Shown here piece after piece: positions 45,480 through 53,958 of a stretch of 64,000 bases of DNA (position 1 is its first letter; the number at the start of each line of letters is the position of its first letter). The notes under the pieces are model-generated. The model was not told where the DNA came from and searched no databases. It worked only from the letters and a program-made list of their open reading frames with translations. The stretch lies in the NCBI RefSeq assembly GCF_001544615.1, contig NZ_FCNV02000005.1, positions 225,803 through 289,802 of the forward strand, in the 5' to 3' direction. A program made the position numbers and the translations under genes. The DNA comes from Caballeronia concitans. GTDB lineage: Bacteria; Pseudomonadota; Gammaproteobacteria; Burkholderiales; Burkholderiaceae.

Positions 45480-46859
45480 TTGTCCTCGCGCCCTACCTCC
45501 ATCTCGACGACGTCCACCGGTACGGCTGAGCAAAGCCGTGCGACCGGCCGTTCGCTTCGCGACGCCATTCCGTTCGAAGCGCACGGCGCGTGGCAGCCGG
45601 AACCCGACCGGCCCGATCCCGTCGAGCGCGTGCTCGCCGGCAACGCGGGCCGCCAGGAGCGCCTGTTGCCGCTGCGGATGGCGCGCATGGCCGAATCGCC
45701 GTTCGCCTTTCTGCGCGGGTCCGCGACCGTCATGGCGTGGGATCTCGCGAGGTCGCCGTCGATCGGGCACAACGTGATCATCGACGGCGACGCGCACATC
45801 AACAATTTCGGGCTTTTTCGCACGCCGCGTCAGGACGTCGTGTTCGATCTGAACGATTTCGACGAAACCCTTGTCGGTCCGTGGGAATGGGACCTGAAGC
45901 GCCTGACCGCGAGCATCAACGTCGCGGCGCGCGAAAACGGCGTCGACGTCCAGGGCCGCGAGCGCGCGGTGCGTTCCGCGTGCGCGGCGTATCGCACGAC
46001 GATGGAAAAGCTGTGGCGCGTCAGCCCCTACGATCTCTGGAACATGCGCTCATACGCGAGCGCGCTCCACGTCGATGCGCCCACGGAACTCACCGACGAC
46101 GAGAAAGCCACGATTCAGAAGACCGTCGAGCGCGCGATGAAACGCTCGCACGCGACCATGCTCGCGAAAGTCGCGGAGCCGGTGGGCAAGAGCTGGCGCT
46201 TCATCGTCGATCCGCCGATTCTCACGAAGCTCGACGCCGCCGAGAAGAATCACGTCTCCGACGGCATCAAGGCGTATCTGCAGACCATCGCGGGCGAGTG
46301 GCGCATGATGCTCGAACGCTACGATGTCGTGGATGTCGCGCATCGCGTCGTCGGCGTGGGCAGCGTCGGCACGCGCGCGTATCTCGTGCTGATGCTCGGC
46401 CGCGCGCTCGGCGATCCGCTGTTCATCCAGGTGAAGGAAGGCATCGTGCCTGCCGCCGCGCCGTTCGTGCCGCCGCTCGAGGAGCCGTATCGGCATCAGG
46501 GAAGGCGCGTCGTGCACGGACAACGGCTGATGCAAAGCTCGTCCGACGCCCTGCTCGGCTGGACCACCATTGCCGGACGCGATTTCTACGTGCGCCAGAT
46601 GAAGCAGATTCGCGGCTCCATTCCGGTCGATTGGCTGCACGGCGCAACCTTCGATTTCTACGCGTGGTGCCTCGGGTTGCTGCTCGCCCGCGCGCACGCC
46701 CGCACCGGCGACGCCGCGCTCATCGCCGGCTATTGCGGCAACTCGGACAAGCTCGACGCCGCCTACGCGATGTGGGCCGAACGCTACGGCGCGCAGACGG
46801 TGGCCGATCACGCGGCGTTTTGCGCGGCGATCAGCGTAGGCCGCGTGAAAGCCGCCTGA
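45480..46859 (+). CDS. DUF2252 family protein (kinase-like fold)
   Basis: A 459-residue protein of the DUF2252 family. The conserved segments are visible: GDAHINNFG (about 102-110), FDLNDFDETLVGPWEWDLKRL (about 122-142), and the C-terminal VDWLHGATFDFYAWCLGLLLARAHARTGD. These resemble HxN/DxD motifs of protein-kinase-like or aminoglycoside-kinase-like folds, but the biochemical role is unknown. The start is a TTG at 45480, supported by AAGGAG 8 nt upstream; no ATG lies nearby in frame. Confidence 0.85.
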   Translation: MSSRPTSISTTSTGTAEQSRATGRSLRDAIPFEAHGAWQPEPDRPDPVERVLAGNAGRQERLLPLRMARMAESPFAFLRGSATVMAWDLARSPSIGHNVIIDGDAHINNFGLFRTPRQDVVFDLNDFDETLVGPWEWDLKRLTASINVAARENGVDVQGRERAVRSACAAYRTTMEKLWRVSPYDLWNMRSYASALHVDAPTELTDDEKATIQKTVERAMKRSHATMLAKVAEPVGKSWRFIVDPPILTKLDAAEKNHVSDGIKAYLQTIAGEWRMMLERYDVVDVAHRVVGVGSVGTRAYLVLMLGRALGDPLFIQVKEGIVPAAAPFVPPLEEPYRHQGRRVVHGQRLMQSSSDALLGWTTIAGRDFYVRQMKQIRGSIPVDWLHGATFDFYAWCLGLLLARAHARTGDAALIAGYCGNSDKLDAAYAMWAERYGAQTVADHAAFCAAISVGRVKAA

Positions 46860-47048
46860 TCGCAAAGCCGTCGGATTGCATGTGAACCGGCACGGAACCG
46901 GCACGAATTCGACGATTCGCAGTTCAATTGACTATCATGGCGATGTCGCGCCCGACCGTTCGCATCGATGGCATCGCCGTTGCTGCCGCGCGTCGCCGGT
47001 GCGTTGCTCGAGGGAAATCGTTCGGACTTTAAAAGGAGGAAGCCGCGC

Positions 47049-47492
47049 ATGAGCATGATGCAGGAATTCAAGAACTTCGCCCTCAAGGGCAACGTCATGG
47101 ACCTCGCGGTCGGGGTGATCATCGGCGGCGCGTTCTCGACGATCGTGAACTCCGTCGTCAAGGACCTGATCATGCCGGTGGTCGGTCTCGCGACGGGCGG
47201 CCTCGACTTCTCGAATCTCTTCGTCCGCCTCGGTCACATACCGCCGACGTTCAAAGGCAATCCCGATTCCTACAAGGACCTGCAAACCGCGGGCGTCGCG
47301 GTGTTCGGCTACGGCTCGTTCATCACCGTGCTGATCAACTTCATCATCCTCGCGTTCATCATTTTTCTGATGGTCAAGTTCATCAACAATCTGCGCAAGC
47401 CGCACGAAGAAGCACCGAACGCGCCGACGCCGGAAGACGTGCTGCTGCTGCGCGAAATCCGCGATGAACTGAAGAAAACGCCGCGCGTCTAG
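47049..47492 (+). CDS. mscL: Large-conductance mechanosensitive channel
   Basis: A 147-residue homopentameric channel that releases osmolytes on hypo-osmotic shock. The N-terminal amphipathic segment [21 protein letters not shown] is followed by membrane helix 1 (about 15-45, with the gate region [21 protein letters not shown]), a periplasmic loop, helix 2 (about 90-115) and a cytoplasmic helix ([13 protein letters not shown]). AAGGAGG precedes the ATG at 47049. The gene is monocistronic. Confidence 0.96.
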   Translation: MSMMQEFKNFALKGNVMDLAVGVIIGGAFSTIVNSVVKDLIMPVVGLATGGLDFSNLFVRLGHIPPTFKGNPDSYKDLQTAGVAVFGYGSFITVLINFIILAFIIFLMVKFINNLRKPHEEAPNAPTPEDVLLLREIRDELKKTPRV

Positions 47493-47544
47493 ACGGATAT
47501 TCCCGCGCCATCCTGCTTCGAGCAGGCCGACTCGCTTCCCCCAT

Positions 47545-47573
47545 GCGGCGCGTGCATGAAAGGCACGCGCCGC
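47545..47573. terminator. Hairpin after mscL
   Basis: GCGGCGCGTGC (47545-47555) and GCACGCGCCGC (47563-47573), an 11-bp perfect stem with a 7-nt loop, 53 bp after the mscL stop. The nearest T-run is 20 bp further on. Confidence 0.6.
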
Positions 47574-47775
47574 TTCGTTCGCACGACCGCTTTTTTCTTC
47601 GCGGAGGCTATTCGCACGGCTAGTAGCAGGACTATTATTGAGATAGAAGTCAGATAGACATCCAGGGGAATGCCGAGGGGATACCAGCGGGCCGCCAAGG
47701 TCATCGGCACGATTCGTGCGCCTCACGTGCGTATCGGCAACCAGCCGGTCGAACGTCCGGACGGCCCGATTCACC

Positions 47776-47804
47776 GTGACCTGATCACATCGATGCGCTA
47801 TAAA
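47776..47804 (+). promoter_or_regulatory. Putative promoter of the 47841 gene
   Basis: GTGACC (47776-47781) and TATAAA (47799-47804), 17-bp spacing; a start near 47811 leaves a 30-nt leader before the ATG at 47841. Confidence 0.5.
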
Positions 47805-47840
47805 AGATCGACGTGCGGCACGCAAGACGGGAGTGGCCGC

Positions 47841-48332
47841 ATGAGGACGCTGCGTTTCTTGCAATTCTTTTTCAGGCGAATTTTTATGTCCTTCCCGAAA
47901 AAGCGTGGACGCGTGAAGGCTGATGGCGACGAATCGTTTCTCGCCGTGCTGCGGCATTTCAAGCCGTTTGGCCAGCTCGATACCAAGATTGCACGCGCTC
48001 GCGCGCAGGATGAACCGGTGCTCTACGCACACGTGCTGCCGGGACTCGATGTCCTCTTGTGCAGCGTGCGCGGCGCGCAACCGCCCTATCCGGCCATCGA
48101 CGAGTTGCACAGGCGATGCGTCGAATCCATCACGAATGCACTGGAGCAGCCGCTCGACGGACTGGAGAACGGCGGCTACTGGTACGAAGCGAACGGGTTC
48201 GGCTTCCTCGTGTTCGCGAGCCGCGCCCGCACGCAGATTCTGAGCGAGTTCGGTGCGACCGCATCGACGCGCGCGCGTCGCGGCACGCGCCGTCAGGATG
48301 CGGGCGATGCGGCCTCGCGCCCGCTGCGTTGA
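47841..48332 (+). CDS. Hypothetical protein (163 aa)
   Basis: A 163-residue protein opening MRTLRFLQFFFRRIFMSFPKKRG, basic and hydrophobic at the N-terminus but without a typical signal peptide, then an ordered middle (FLAVLRHFKPFGQLDTKIA, LYAHVLPGLDVLLCSVRG, WYEANGFGFLVFASRARTQIL). The C-terminus is Arg/Ala-rich and probably disordered. I chose 47841 because a promoter and GGGAG fit it; an in-frame ATG at 47886 is the alternative. Function unknown. Confidence 0.6.
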   Translation: MRTLRFLQFFFRRIFMSFPKKRGRVKADGDESFLAVLRHFKPFGQLDTKIARARAQDEPVLYAHVLPGLDVLLCSVRGAQPPYPAIDELHRRCVESITNALEQPLDGLENGGYWYEANGFGFLVFASRARTQILSEFGATASTRARRGTRRQDAGDAASRPLR

Positions 48333-48481
48333 TTACCGGTCGAATCGATTTCCCTGTCGTTCGTCGCCGATGCCCCTCGTGAATCCGGGCGCGGCAGCGG
48401 CGCGTCCGAGCGGTCCGGATGTCTCGGCGTGGCGCATGTCTTGCTGCGGTGCGGCTTCGGACACATCACAAGGAGAACATC

Positions 48482-48691
48482 ATGTCGGAACACGTGTATA
48501 AGCAGATCGAACTCACCGGATCGTCCACCCAGTCGAGCGACGACGCGGTGCGCGTCGCGCTGGCGAAGGCATCGAAGACGCTGCGCAACATGCACTGGTT
48601 CGAAGTGACGGAAACGCGCGGACACATCGAGAACGGCCAGATTCTGCACTGGCAGGTGACGATCAAGGTCGGCTTGCGCATCGAGGACTGA
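48482..48691 (+). CDS. Dodecin (flavin-binding)
   Basis: A 69-residue protein that forms a hollow dodecamer storing flavin dimers. The family pattern is clear: YKQIELTGSS near the start, then an amphipathic helix (DDAVRVALAKASKTLRNM), HWFEVTETRGHIENG and a last strand WQVTIKVGLRIE. The conserved tryptophan that stacks on flavin is present (MHWFEV). AAGGAG precedes the ATG; a strong terminator follows. Confidence 0.93.
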   Translation: MSEHVYKQIELTGSSTQSSDDAVRVALAKASKTLRNMHWFEVTETRGHIENGQILHWQVTIKVGLRIED

Positions 48692-48724
48692 ACGCGCGCG
48701 CCTTTCGCCGTTCGACGCTGCAAA

Positions 48725-48753
48725 AAAAACCGCGCCTCGAAAGCGCGGTTTTT
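48725..48753. terminator. Bidirectional terminator between dodecin and the BMP gene
   Basis: AAAAACCGCGC (48725-48735), loop CTCGAAA, GCGCGGTTTTT (48743-48753); A- and T-runs on both sides. Confidence 0.9.
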
Positions 48754-48778
48754 CATTGCGACGATGCAGCCGAACGCC

Positions 48779-49864
48779 TCACTTCGGCAGCGAGCCGTCC
48801 ACGCCTTCCACGTACCAGTTGATGCGCTGCAGTTCCGGATCCGTCAGCGTCTTGCCGGCCGGCACCTTTTCCGCGCCCGACTGATCCTTGATCGGACCCG
48901 TGAACACATCGCGCTTGCCGCTATGCAGTTCCTCGCGCTGGGCGGCGACGGCCTGCATCGCCTTCGCGGGAATCACGCCGCTGTTCAGGTCTTCCAGGTC
49001 CACCGCCTTCTGCGGAATGCCGAGCCACACCGGATCGTTCTTCCACTTGCCGTCCATGACCTTCTGGATCACGTCGTTGTAGTACACGCCCCAGTGCGCG
49101 ACGACCGAGCCCAGATGCGCGTTGGGACCGAACTTCTTCATGTTCGAATCCCAGCCGAACGCATAGACGTGCTTTTCGTTCGCGGTGTTGAGCGTCGCGT
49201 TCGAGTCGGTGTTCTGCAGCAGCACGTCCGCACCCTGCCCGATCAGCGTTTCAGCTGCCTGCTTTTCCTTGCCCGGATCGAACCAGCTGTTGATCCAGAT
49301 GACCTTCGTGTGGATCTTCGGATTCACCGAACGCGCGCCCAGCGTGTACGCGTTGATGTTGCGCACCACTTCCGGAATCGGCACCGACGCCACGAAGCCG
49401 AGCGTGTTCGTCTTCGTCACGTAGCCGGCGGCGACGCCCGCGAGATAGGCGCCCTGATACATGCGCACGTCGTACGTGCCGAAGTTCTTCGCTTTCTTGA
49501 AGCCCGTTGCCGACAGGAACACCGTGTCGGGGAAGTCCTTCGCGACCTTCAGCGCGAAGTCCTGATAGCCGAAGCTCGTCGCGAAGATGATCATGTTGCC
49601 CTTGTTCGCGAGATCGCGGAACACGCGTTCCGAGTCCGCGGATTCCGGCACGTTCTCCACGCGCGTGATCTTGATCTTGCTGCCGTACTTCGCTTCGGCT
49701 TCCTTCGATCCGGCGTCGTGCGCGAAAGTCCAGCCCGCATCGCCCGGATTGCCGAGATAAACGAACGCGACGCCCGGCGCGTCCGCGGCTTGAACGCTTG
49801 CGGCGGCGAGCGTCGCCGACAGTGCGACCGTGGCCGCGATCGCCTTCAGCCCTGCTTTATTCAT
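48779..49864 (-). CDS. BMP-family nucleoside/purine ABC binding protein
   Basis: A 361-residue periplasmic binding protein of the BMP (PnrA/Med) family, which captures nucleosides or nucleobases for import. The signal peptide ends near VQA (residue 26). Family segments include GVAFVYLGNPGDAGWTFAHD, RVFRDLANKGNMIIFATSFGY and YQGAYLAGVAAGYVTKTN; the aromatic/acidic pocket residues VYAFGWDSNMKKFGP follow. Its cognate ATPase and permeases are encoded upstream (53689-50068), separated by a 203-bp gap with a 28-bp palindrome. Context suggests purine or ureide substrates. Confidence 0.92.
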   Translation of the reverse strand: MNKAGLKAIAATVALSATLAAASVQAADAPGVAFVYLGNPGDAGWTFAHDAGSKEAEAKYGSKIKITRVENVPESADSERVFRDLANKGNMIIFATSFGYQDFALKVAKDFPDTVFLSATGFKKAKNFGTYDVRMYQGAYLAGVAAGYVTKTNTLGFVASVPIPEVVRNINAYTLGARSVNPKIHTKVIWINSWFDPGKEKQAAETLIGQGADVLLQNTDSNATLNTANEKHVYAFGWDSNMKKFGPNAHLGSVVAHWGVYYNDVIQKVMDGKWKNDPVWLGIPQKAVDLEDLNSGVIPAKAMQAVAAQREELHSGKRDVFTGPIKDQSGAEKVPAGKTLTDPELQRINWYVEGVDGSLPK

Positions 49865-50021
49865 TGCGTGATTCTCCTTTTGGATGTTGTATGCAAAACG
49901 GAAAGCGGTTCGCCTGAAGTTTCATCGGCCAAAAAAGCCGGCGTAACCCGGGCGCGCGCGGTGCGGCAAGACAGCAACAGACGCGTCGTTGATCGTATCG
50001 CGCGGCATTTTGAATGCGGCA

Positions 50022-50049
50022 CTTTGCATGCAACGCGTTGCATGCAAAG
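50022..50049. repeat. 28-bp perfect palindrome between permease and BMP genes
   Basis: The 14-bp arm CTTTGCATGCAACG (50022-50035) is followed at once by its exact reverse complement (50036-50049). It lies 18 bp downstream of the permease stop. A second, imperfect hairpin (50002-50020, GCGGCATT/AATGCGGC with one mismatch) follows it in the direction of transcription. Confidence 0.95.
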
Positions 50050-50067
50050 AACCAGGACCCGCGTGCA

Positions 50068-50997
50068 TCAGCTCGCGGCGAAAAACGGCTTGCCGAGCGA
50101 CGCCGGCGCGTTCAGCTTGATCGTGTTCGGATTGCGCGAGATCAGCACCAGCACGACGATGGTCGCGAGATACGGCAGCATCGCGAGAAACTGCGTCGGC
50201 ACCGGCACGCCGATGGCCTGCGCGTAGAACTGCAGCGCCATCACCGCGCCGAAGAGCAGCGCGCCGATCAGGAGCCGGCCCGGACGCCAAGTCGCGAACA
50301 CGACGAGCGCAAGCGCGATCCACCCGCGCCCCGAGGTCAGCTGTTCCTGCCACACGTGCAGATAGACGATCGAGTAGTAGCCGCCCGCGATGCCCGCCAT
50401 CGCGCCGCCGAAGAGCGTCGCACCGTAGCGCACGCCGACCACCGGAAAGCCGACCGAATGCGCGACCGCCGGCGATTCGCCGACCGAGCGCAGCACGAGC
50501 CCGGCGCGCGTCTTGTACAGGAACCAGCCGATCAGCGCGAACATCGCGAATGCGAGATAGCCTAACAGCGTCAACGAGAAGATCGCCGGGCCGAGCACCG
50601 GAATGCTGGAAAGACCGGGAATCGGCATCACGTCGATGCTCGCGCGCACCGCCGCCGACGTGTACGGCTTGCCGACATATGCCGAAAAGCCGATGCCGAA
50701 GATCGTGAGCGAGAGGCCCGTCGCGACCTGATTCGCAAGCATCGTGATGGTGAGAAAGCCGAAGAGCAGCGCCATCGCGAGTCCGGCGAACACCGACGCG
50801 ACGATGCCGAGCCACGGGCTGCCGGTGATCGCGGTGACCGCGTAACCGGTGACCGCGCCCATCAGCATCATGCCTTCGACGCCGAGATTGAGCACGCCCG
50901 ACTTTTCGGCGACGAGTTCGCCCGCGCCCGCGAACATCAGCGGAATGGCCGCGACGACCGCGCTCGATGCGAGATTGCTGGCTTGATTGATGTCCAT
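50068..50997 (-). CDS. Nucleoside/purine ABC importer permease 2
   Basis: A 309-residue permease of the BPD_transp_2 (branched-chain/ribose) class with about 8-10 membrane helices. The N-terminal segments SAVVAAIPLMFAGAGELVAEKSGVLNLGVEGMM and VAGLSLTIFGIGFSAYVG are those of the second BMP-transporter permease. It starts 11 bp after permease 1. The C-terminus ends at IKLNAPASLGKPFFAAS. Confidence 0.93.
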   Translation of the reverse strand: MDINQASNLASSAVVAAIPLMFAGAGELVAEKSGVLNLGVEGMMLMGAVTGYAVTAITGSPWLGIVASVFAGLAMALLFGFLTITMLANQVATGLSLTIFGIGFSAYVGKPYTSAAVRASIDVMPIPGLSSIPVLGPAIFSLTLLGYLAFAMFALIGWFLYKTRAGLVLRSVGESPAVAHSVGFPVVGVRYGATLFGGAMAGIAGGYYSIVYLHVWQEQLTSGRGWIALALVVFATWRPGRLLIGALLFGAVMALQFYAQAIGVPVPTQFLAMLPYLATIVVLVLISRNPNTIKLNAPASLGKPFFAAS

Positions 50998-51008
50998 CTG
51001 TGTCTCTC

Positions 51009-52115
51009 TTAAGCGGCGTGATGCGCCGGCGTGCGACGCCTGATGCGGTAATTGACGAAAAGATCGCAGCCGAGCAGACAGAACAGCAGCAAACCCTGAA
51101 ACACGCCCGCGAGCGCCTGAGGCAATTGCAGCGACGTTTGCACCGCTTCGCCGCCGAGATACAGGAGCGCCATCAAGAGACTCGCGAGCACGATGCCGAC
51201 CGGATGCAGCCGCCCGACGAACACGACGATGATCGCCGTGAAGCCGTAGCCCGGCGACCAGCTCGCCTGAAGCTGTCCGATGGGACCGGCCACTTCGCCC
51301 ATGCCGGCAAGCCCCGCGAGACCGCCCGAAAGGAGCAGCGACGTCCAGATCGTTTTTTTGTCGGAGAAGCCCGCGTAGCGCGCGGCCAGCGGCGCCAGCC
51401 CGCCGACGTTCATCCGGAAGCCCGCGAAACTCTTGCGCATGAAAAGCCACACGAGCGGCACCGCGATCGCCGTCAGAAACACCGACGCGTTGATGCGCGT
51501 GCCCTTGAGCCAAGTCCAGTGCCAGTCGCCGTAGAGACGCGGGAACAGCGCATCGTCGACGAACATCGCGGAAATCGGGAAGTTCATGCCCTCCGGATCG
51601 CGCCACGGGCCGCTCACCAGATAGATGAGCAACTGCGTCGCGACGTAGGTGAGCATGAGGCTCGTGAGAATCTCGTTCGTGTTGAAGCGGCTCTTGAGCA
51701 GCGCGGGGATCGCGGCCCACGCCATGCCGCCCGCGACGCCGCCCGCCATCATCAGCGGCAGCGTCCACCAGCCGGAGGCGTCGCCCGCATGAATGGCGAT
51801 GCCGCCCGCGACGATGCCGCCGAGCAACATCTGCCCTTCCGCGCCGATGTTCCACACGTTCGCGCGATAGCCGACCGCGAGCCCGAGCCCGATGAGGCAC
51901 AGCGGCGAGGCTTTCAGCACCAGTTCCGACCAGCCGTTGATATTCGAGAGCGGCTCGATGAAGAACGCGTGCATCGCGCGCAGCGGGTCCTGGCCGACAA
52001 TGCTGAAAATCAGGAAGCCGATCACGAGCGTCGCGACAGCGGCGACGACCGGCACGGCGAGCTGCATGACGCGCGACGGCGTCGGGCGCGCTTCGAGTCG
52101 ATAGGGAAAGATCAT
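51009..52115 (-). CDS. Nucleoside/purine ABC importer permease 1
   Basis: A 368-residue permease partner, BPD_transp_2 class, with about 10 membrane helices. Characteristic segments: LRAMHAFFIEPLSNINGWSELVLKASPLCLIGLG and NVWNIGAEGQMLLGG, then NEILTSLMLTYVA. The start at 52115 overlaps the ATPase stop by ATGA, so translation is coupled. Confidence 0.93.
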   Translation of the reverse strand: MIFPYRLEARPTPSRVMQLAVPVVAAVATLVIGFLIFSIVGQDPLRAMHAFFIEPLSNINGWSELVLKASPLCLIGLGLAVGYRANVWNIGAEGQMLLGGIVAGGIAIHAGDASGWWTLPLMMAGGVAGGMAWAAIPALLKSRFNTNEILTSLMLTYVATQLLIYLVSGPWRDPEGMNFPISAMFVDDALFPRLYGDWHWTWLKGTRINASVFLTAIAVPLVWLFMRKSFAGFRMNVGGLAPLAARYAGFSDKKTIWTSLLLSGGLAGLAGMGEVAGPIGQLQASWSPGYGFTAIIVVFVGRLHPVGIVLASLLMALLYLGGEAVQTSLQLPQALAGVFQGLLLFCLLGCDLFVNYRIRRRTPAHHAA

Positions 52116-53689
52116 GCTTTGTGGCTCAAGGAGTCGAGTTCGGCGGCGGACGTGCGTTTGCCGTCGAAGAGGCCCGCCATGAAGAGGCCGATTTCCTCGG
52201 CGTTGGTCTCGCCCGTCGCGCGCACCGGCGAGAGCTTGCCTCGCGCGAGCACGGCGAGGCGGTCGCAGATGTCGAAGAGTTCTTCCAGTTCCTCGGAAAT
52301 CACAAGAATGGCGACGCCGCGCGCCGCGAGATCGAGCAGTTGCTGGCGGATGAAACCCGCCGCGCCGACATCGACGCCCCAGGTCGGCTGCGCGACCACG
52401 AGCACCTTCGGCGCCTGCAATATCTCGCGTCCGACGATGAACTTCTGCAGGTTGCCGCCCGAGAGACTTTGCGCGAGCGCGCCGCTGCCGCCGCAACGCA
52501 CGTCGAAGGCTTCGATGCAGCGGTCGGCGAACGCTTTCATCGCGCCGGACCGGATCCAGCCGCCCTGCACCAGCTTCTGCCGATGCGCGGTGAGCAAACC
52601 GTTGTCGGCAAGCGACATCGCCGGGACCGCGCCGCGTCCGAGCCGCTCTTCGGGCACGAATGCGAAGCCGAGGCGCCGCCGTGCGCCTGCCGTTAGACGC
52701 GCGGCGGGCGTGCCGCAGATGGAGACGGCATCGGGCGCGGCCTGACGATCGCGGATTTCGCCGGACAGCGCCGCGAGCAGTTCCGCCTGGCCGTTGCCCG
52801 ACACGCCCGCGATGCCGAAGATTTCGCCCGCGCGCACGCCGAATGACACGTTTTCCAGCGACGTGCCGAACGGATCGGGACTCGCCACGGAAAGATCCTT
52901 CACCGCGAGCAGCACGTCGCCGGGCGTATGCGCGCGCCGCGTGTAGTCCGGCAGGCTGTGGCCGACCATCAGCTGCGCGAGCGACGCGTGCGTTTCCTTG
53001 CGCGGATCGACGTTGCCGGTCACGCGGCCACCCCGCATCACGGTGGCGTTCTCGCAAAGCGACTGGATTTCGTCGAGCTTGTGGCTGATATAGAGAATGC
53101 TGCAGCCTTCCGCCGCGAGCCGGCGCAAGACCTTGAAGAGCTTCTGAACCGCTTGCGGCGTCAGCACCGAAGTCGGTTCGTCCATGATGAGCAGACGCGG
53201 ATTCTGCAGCAGGCATCGCACGATCTCGACGCGCTGCCGCTCGCCCACCGTCAGGCTGTGAACGTGCCGCTGCGGATCGACATCGAGGCCATAGTCCGCC
53301 GATACCTCGCGAATGCGCTTGGACAGCGCCTTCATGTCGAATTTATCGTCGAGCGCGAGTGCGATGTTTTCAGCGACCGTCAGCGTCTCGAACAGCGAGA
53401 AATGCTGAAACACCATGCCGATGCCGAGCTTGCGGGCCGCCGCCGGACTGCCGATCTCGACGGCCTCGCCCTGCCAGCGGATCTCGCCTTCATCCGGCCG
53501 CACGGCGCCGTAGATGATCTTCATCAGCGTGGATTTGCCCGCGCCGTTTTCGCCGAGCACGGCGTGAATCTCGCCCGGCATCACGACGAGGTTCACTCCG
53601 TCGTTGGCCTTGACGGACGGATACTGCTTGCTGATGCCGGACAACGCCAGGCGCGGTGGCGTTGTCGAGTTCGAAATGGCGTCGCTCAT
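52112..53689 (-). CDS. Nucleoside/purine ABC importer ATPase (two nucleotide-binding domains)
   Basis: A 525-residue ATPase with two fused ABC domains, as in ribose and BMP-type importers. The first domain has Walker A GENGAGKS at 46-53 and Walker B LLIMDEPTSVL; its signature is degenerate (LTVGERQRVEI). The second domain carries LSGGNLQKFIVGREI and a degenerate Walker B (VLVVAQPTWGVD). This asymmetry is normal for the class. It is first of the ATPase-permease-permease genes and has a hairpin just upstream of its start. No Shine-Dalgarno is visible. Confidence 0.94.
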   Translation of the reverse strand: MSDAISNSTTPPRLALSGISKQYPSVKANDGVNLVVMPGEIHAVLGENGAGKSTLMKIIYGAVRPDEGEIRWQGEAVEIGSPAAARKLGIGMVFQHFSLFETLTVAENIALALDDKFDMKALSKRIREVSADYGLDVDPQRHVHSLTVGERQRVEIVRCLLQNPRLLIMDEPTSVLTPQAVQKLFKVLRRLAAEGCSILYISHKLDEIQSLCENATVMRGGRVTGNVDPRKETHASLAQLMVGHSLPDYTRRAHTPGDVLLAVKDLSVASPDPFGTSLENVSFGVRAGEIFGIAGVSGNGQAELLAALSGEIRDRQAAPDAVSICGTPAARLTAGARRRLGFAFVPEERLGRGAVPAMSLADNGLLTAHRQKLVQGGWIRSGAMKAFADRCIEAFDVRCGGSGALAQSLSGGNLQKFIVGREILQAPKVLVVAQPTWGVDVGAAGFIRQQLLDLAARGVAILVISEELEELFDICDRLAVLARGKLSPVRATGETNAEEIGLFMAGLFDGKRTSAAELDSLSHKA

Positions 53690-53705
53690 TGAGCTCAGAG
53701 ATTAC

Positions 53706-53729
53706 GTCCGGCCACCGAGCAGGCCGGAC
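53706..53729 (-). promoter_or_regulatory. Leader hairpin upstream of the ABC ATPase
   Basis: GTCCGGCC (53706-53713) and GGCCGGAC (53722-53729), an 8-bp GC stem with an 8-nt loop, 16 nt before the ATPase start codon. It would be in the 5' leader and could affect initiation. Confidence 0.5.
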
Positions 53730-53878
53730 TGGGAAAAGTTACCGCGACAGCGAACGACACCCGAGCGTCGCGCATATTCATGCCGCGGGCAGAATTTACA
53801 GAATTCGCGCCCTCAAGTCGATAACTCAAAATTGACTGTCGCTTCTCGCACAGCGCCTGTTTGCGGGTTAGCCACACC

Positions 53879-53907
53879 TTGACGCAATTCTTGTGTCATA
53901 TTAAAAA
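53879..53907 (+). promoter_or_regulatory. Putative promoter of the purine-region LysR gene
   Basis: TTGACG (53879-53884) and TAAAAA (53902-53907), 17-bp spacing. An inverted repeat CATAT-N8-ATATG overlaps the -10 region, suitable for autoregulation. Confidence 0.55.
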
Positions 53908-53958
53908 TGATATGTAGTCACCCCGCATCGATCAGCCAGAACATATAGTGGAGATAAC

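Noticed and set aside
47489-47710. A 73-codon minus-strand frame overlapping the end of mscL with a hydrophobic segment
   Set aside because: It overlaps mscL by 4 bp on the opposite strand and runs through the perfect hairpin at 47545-47573, has no ribosome-binding site, and its basic C-terminal part looks non-coding.
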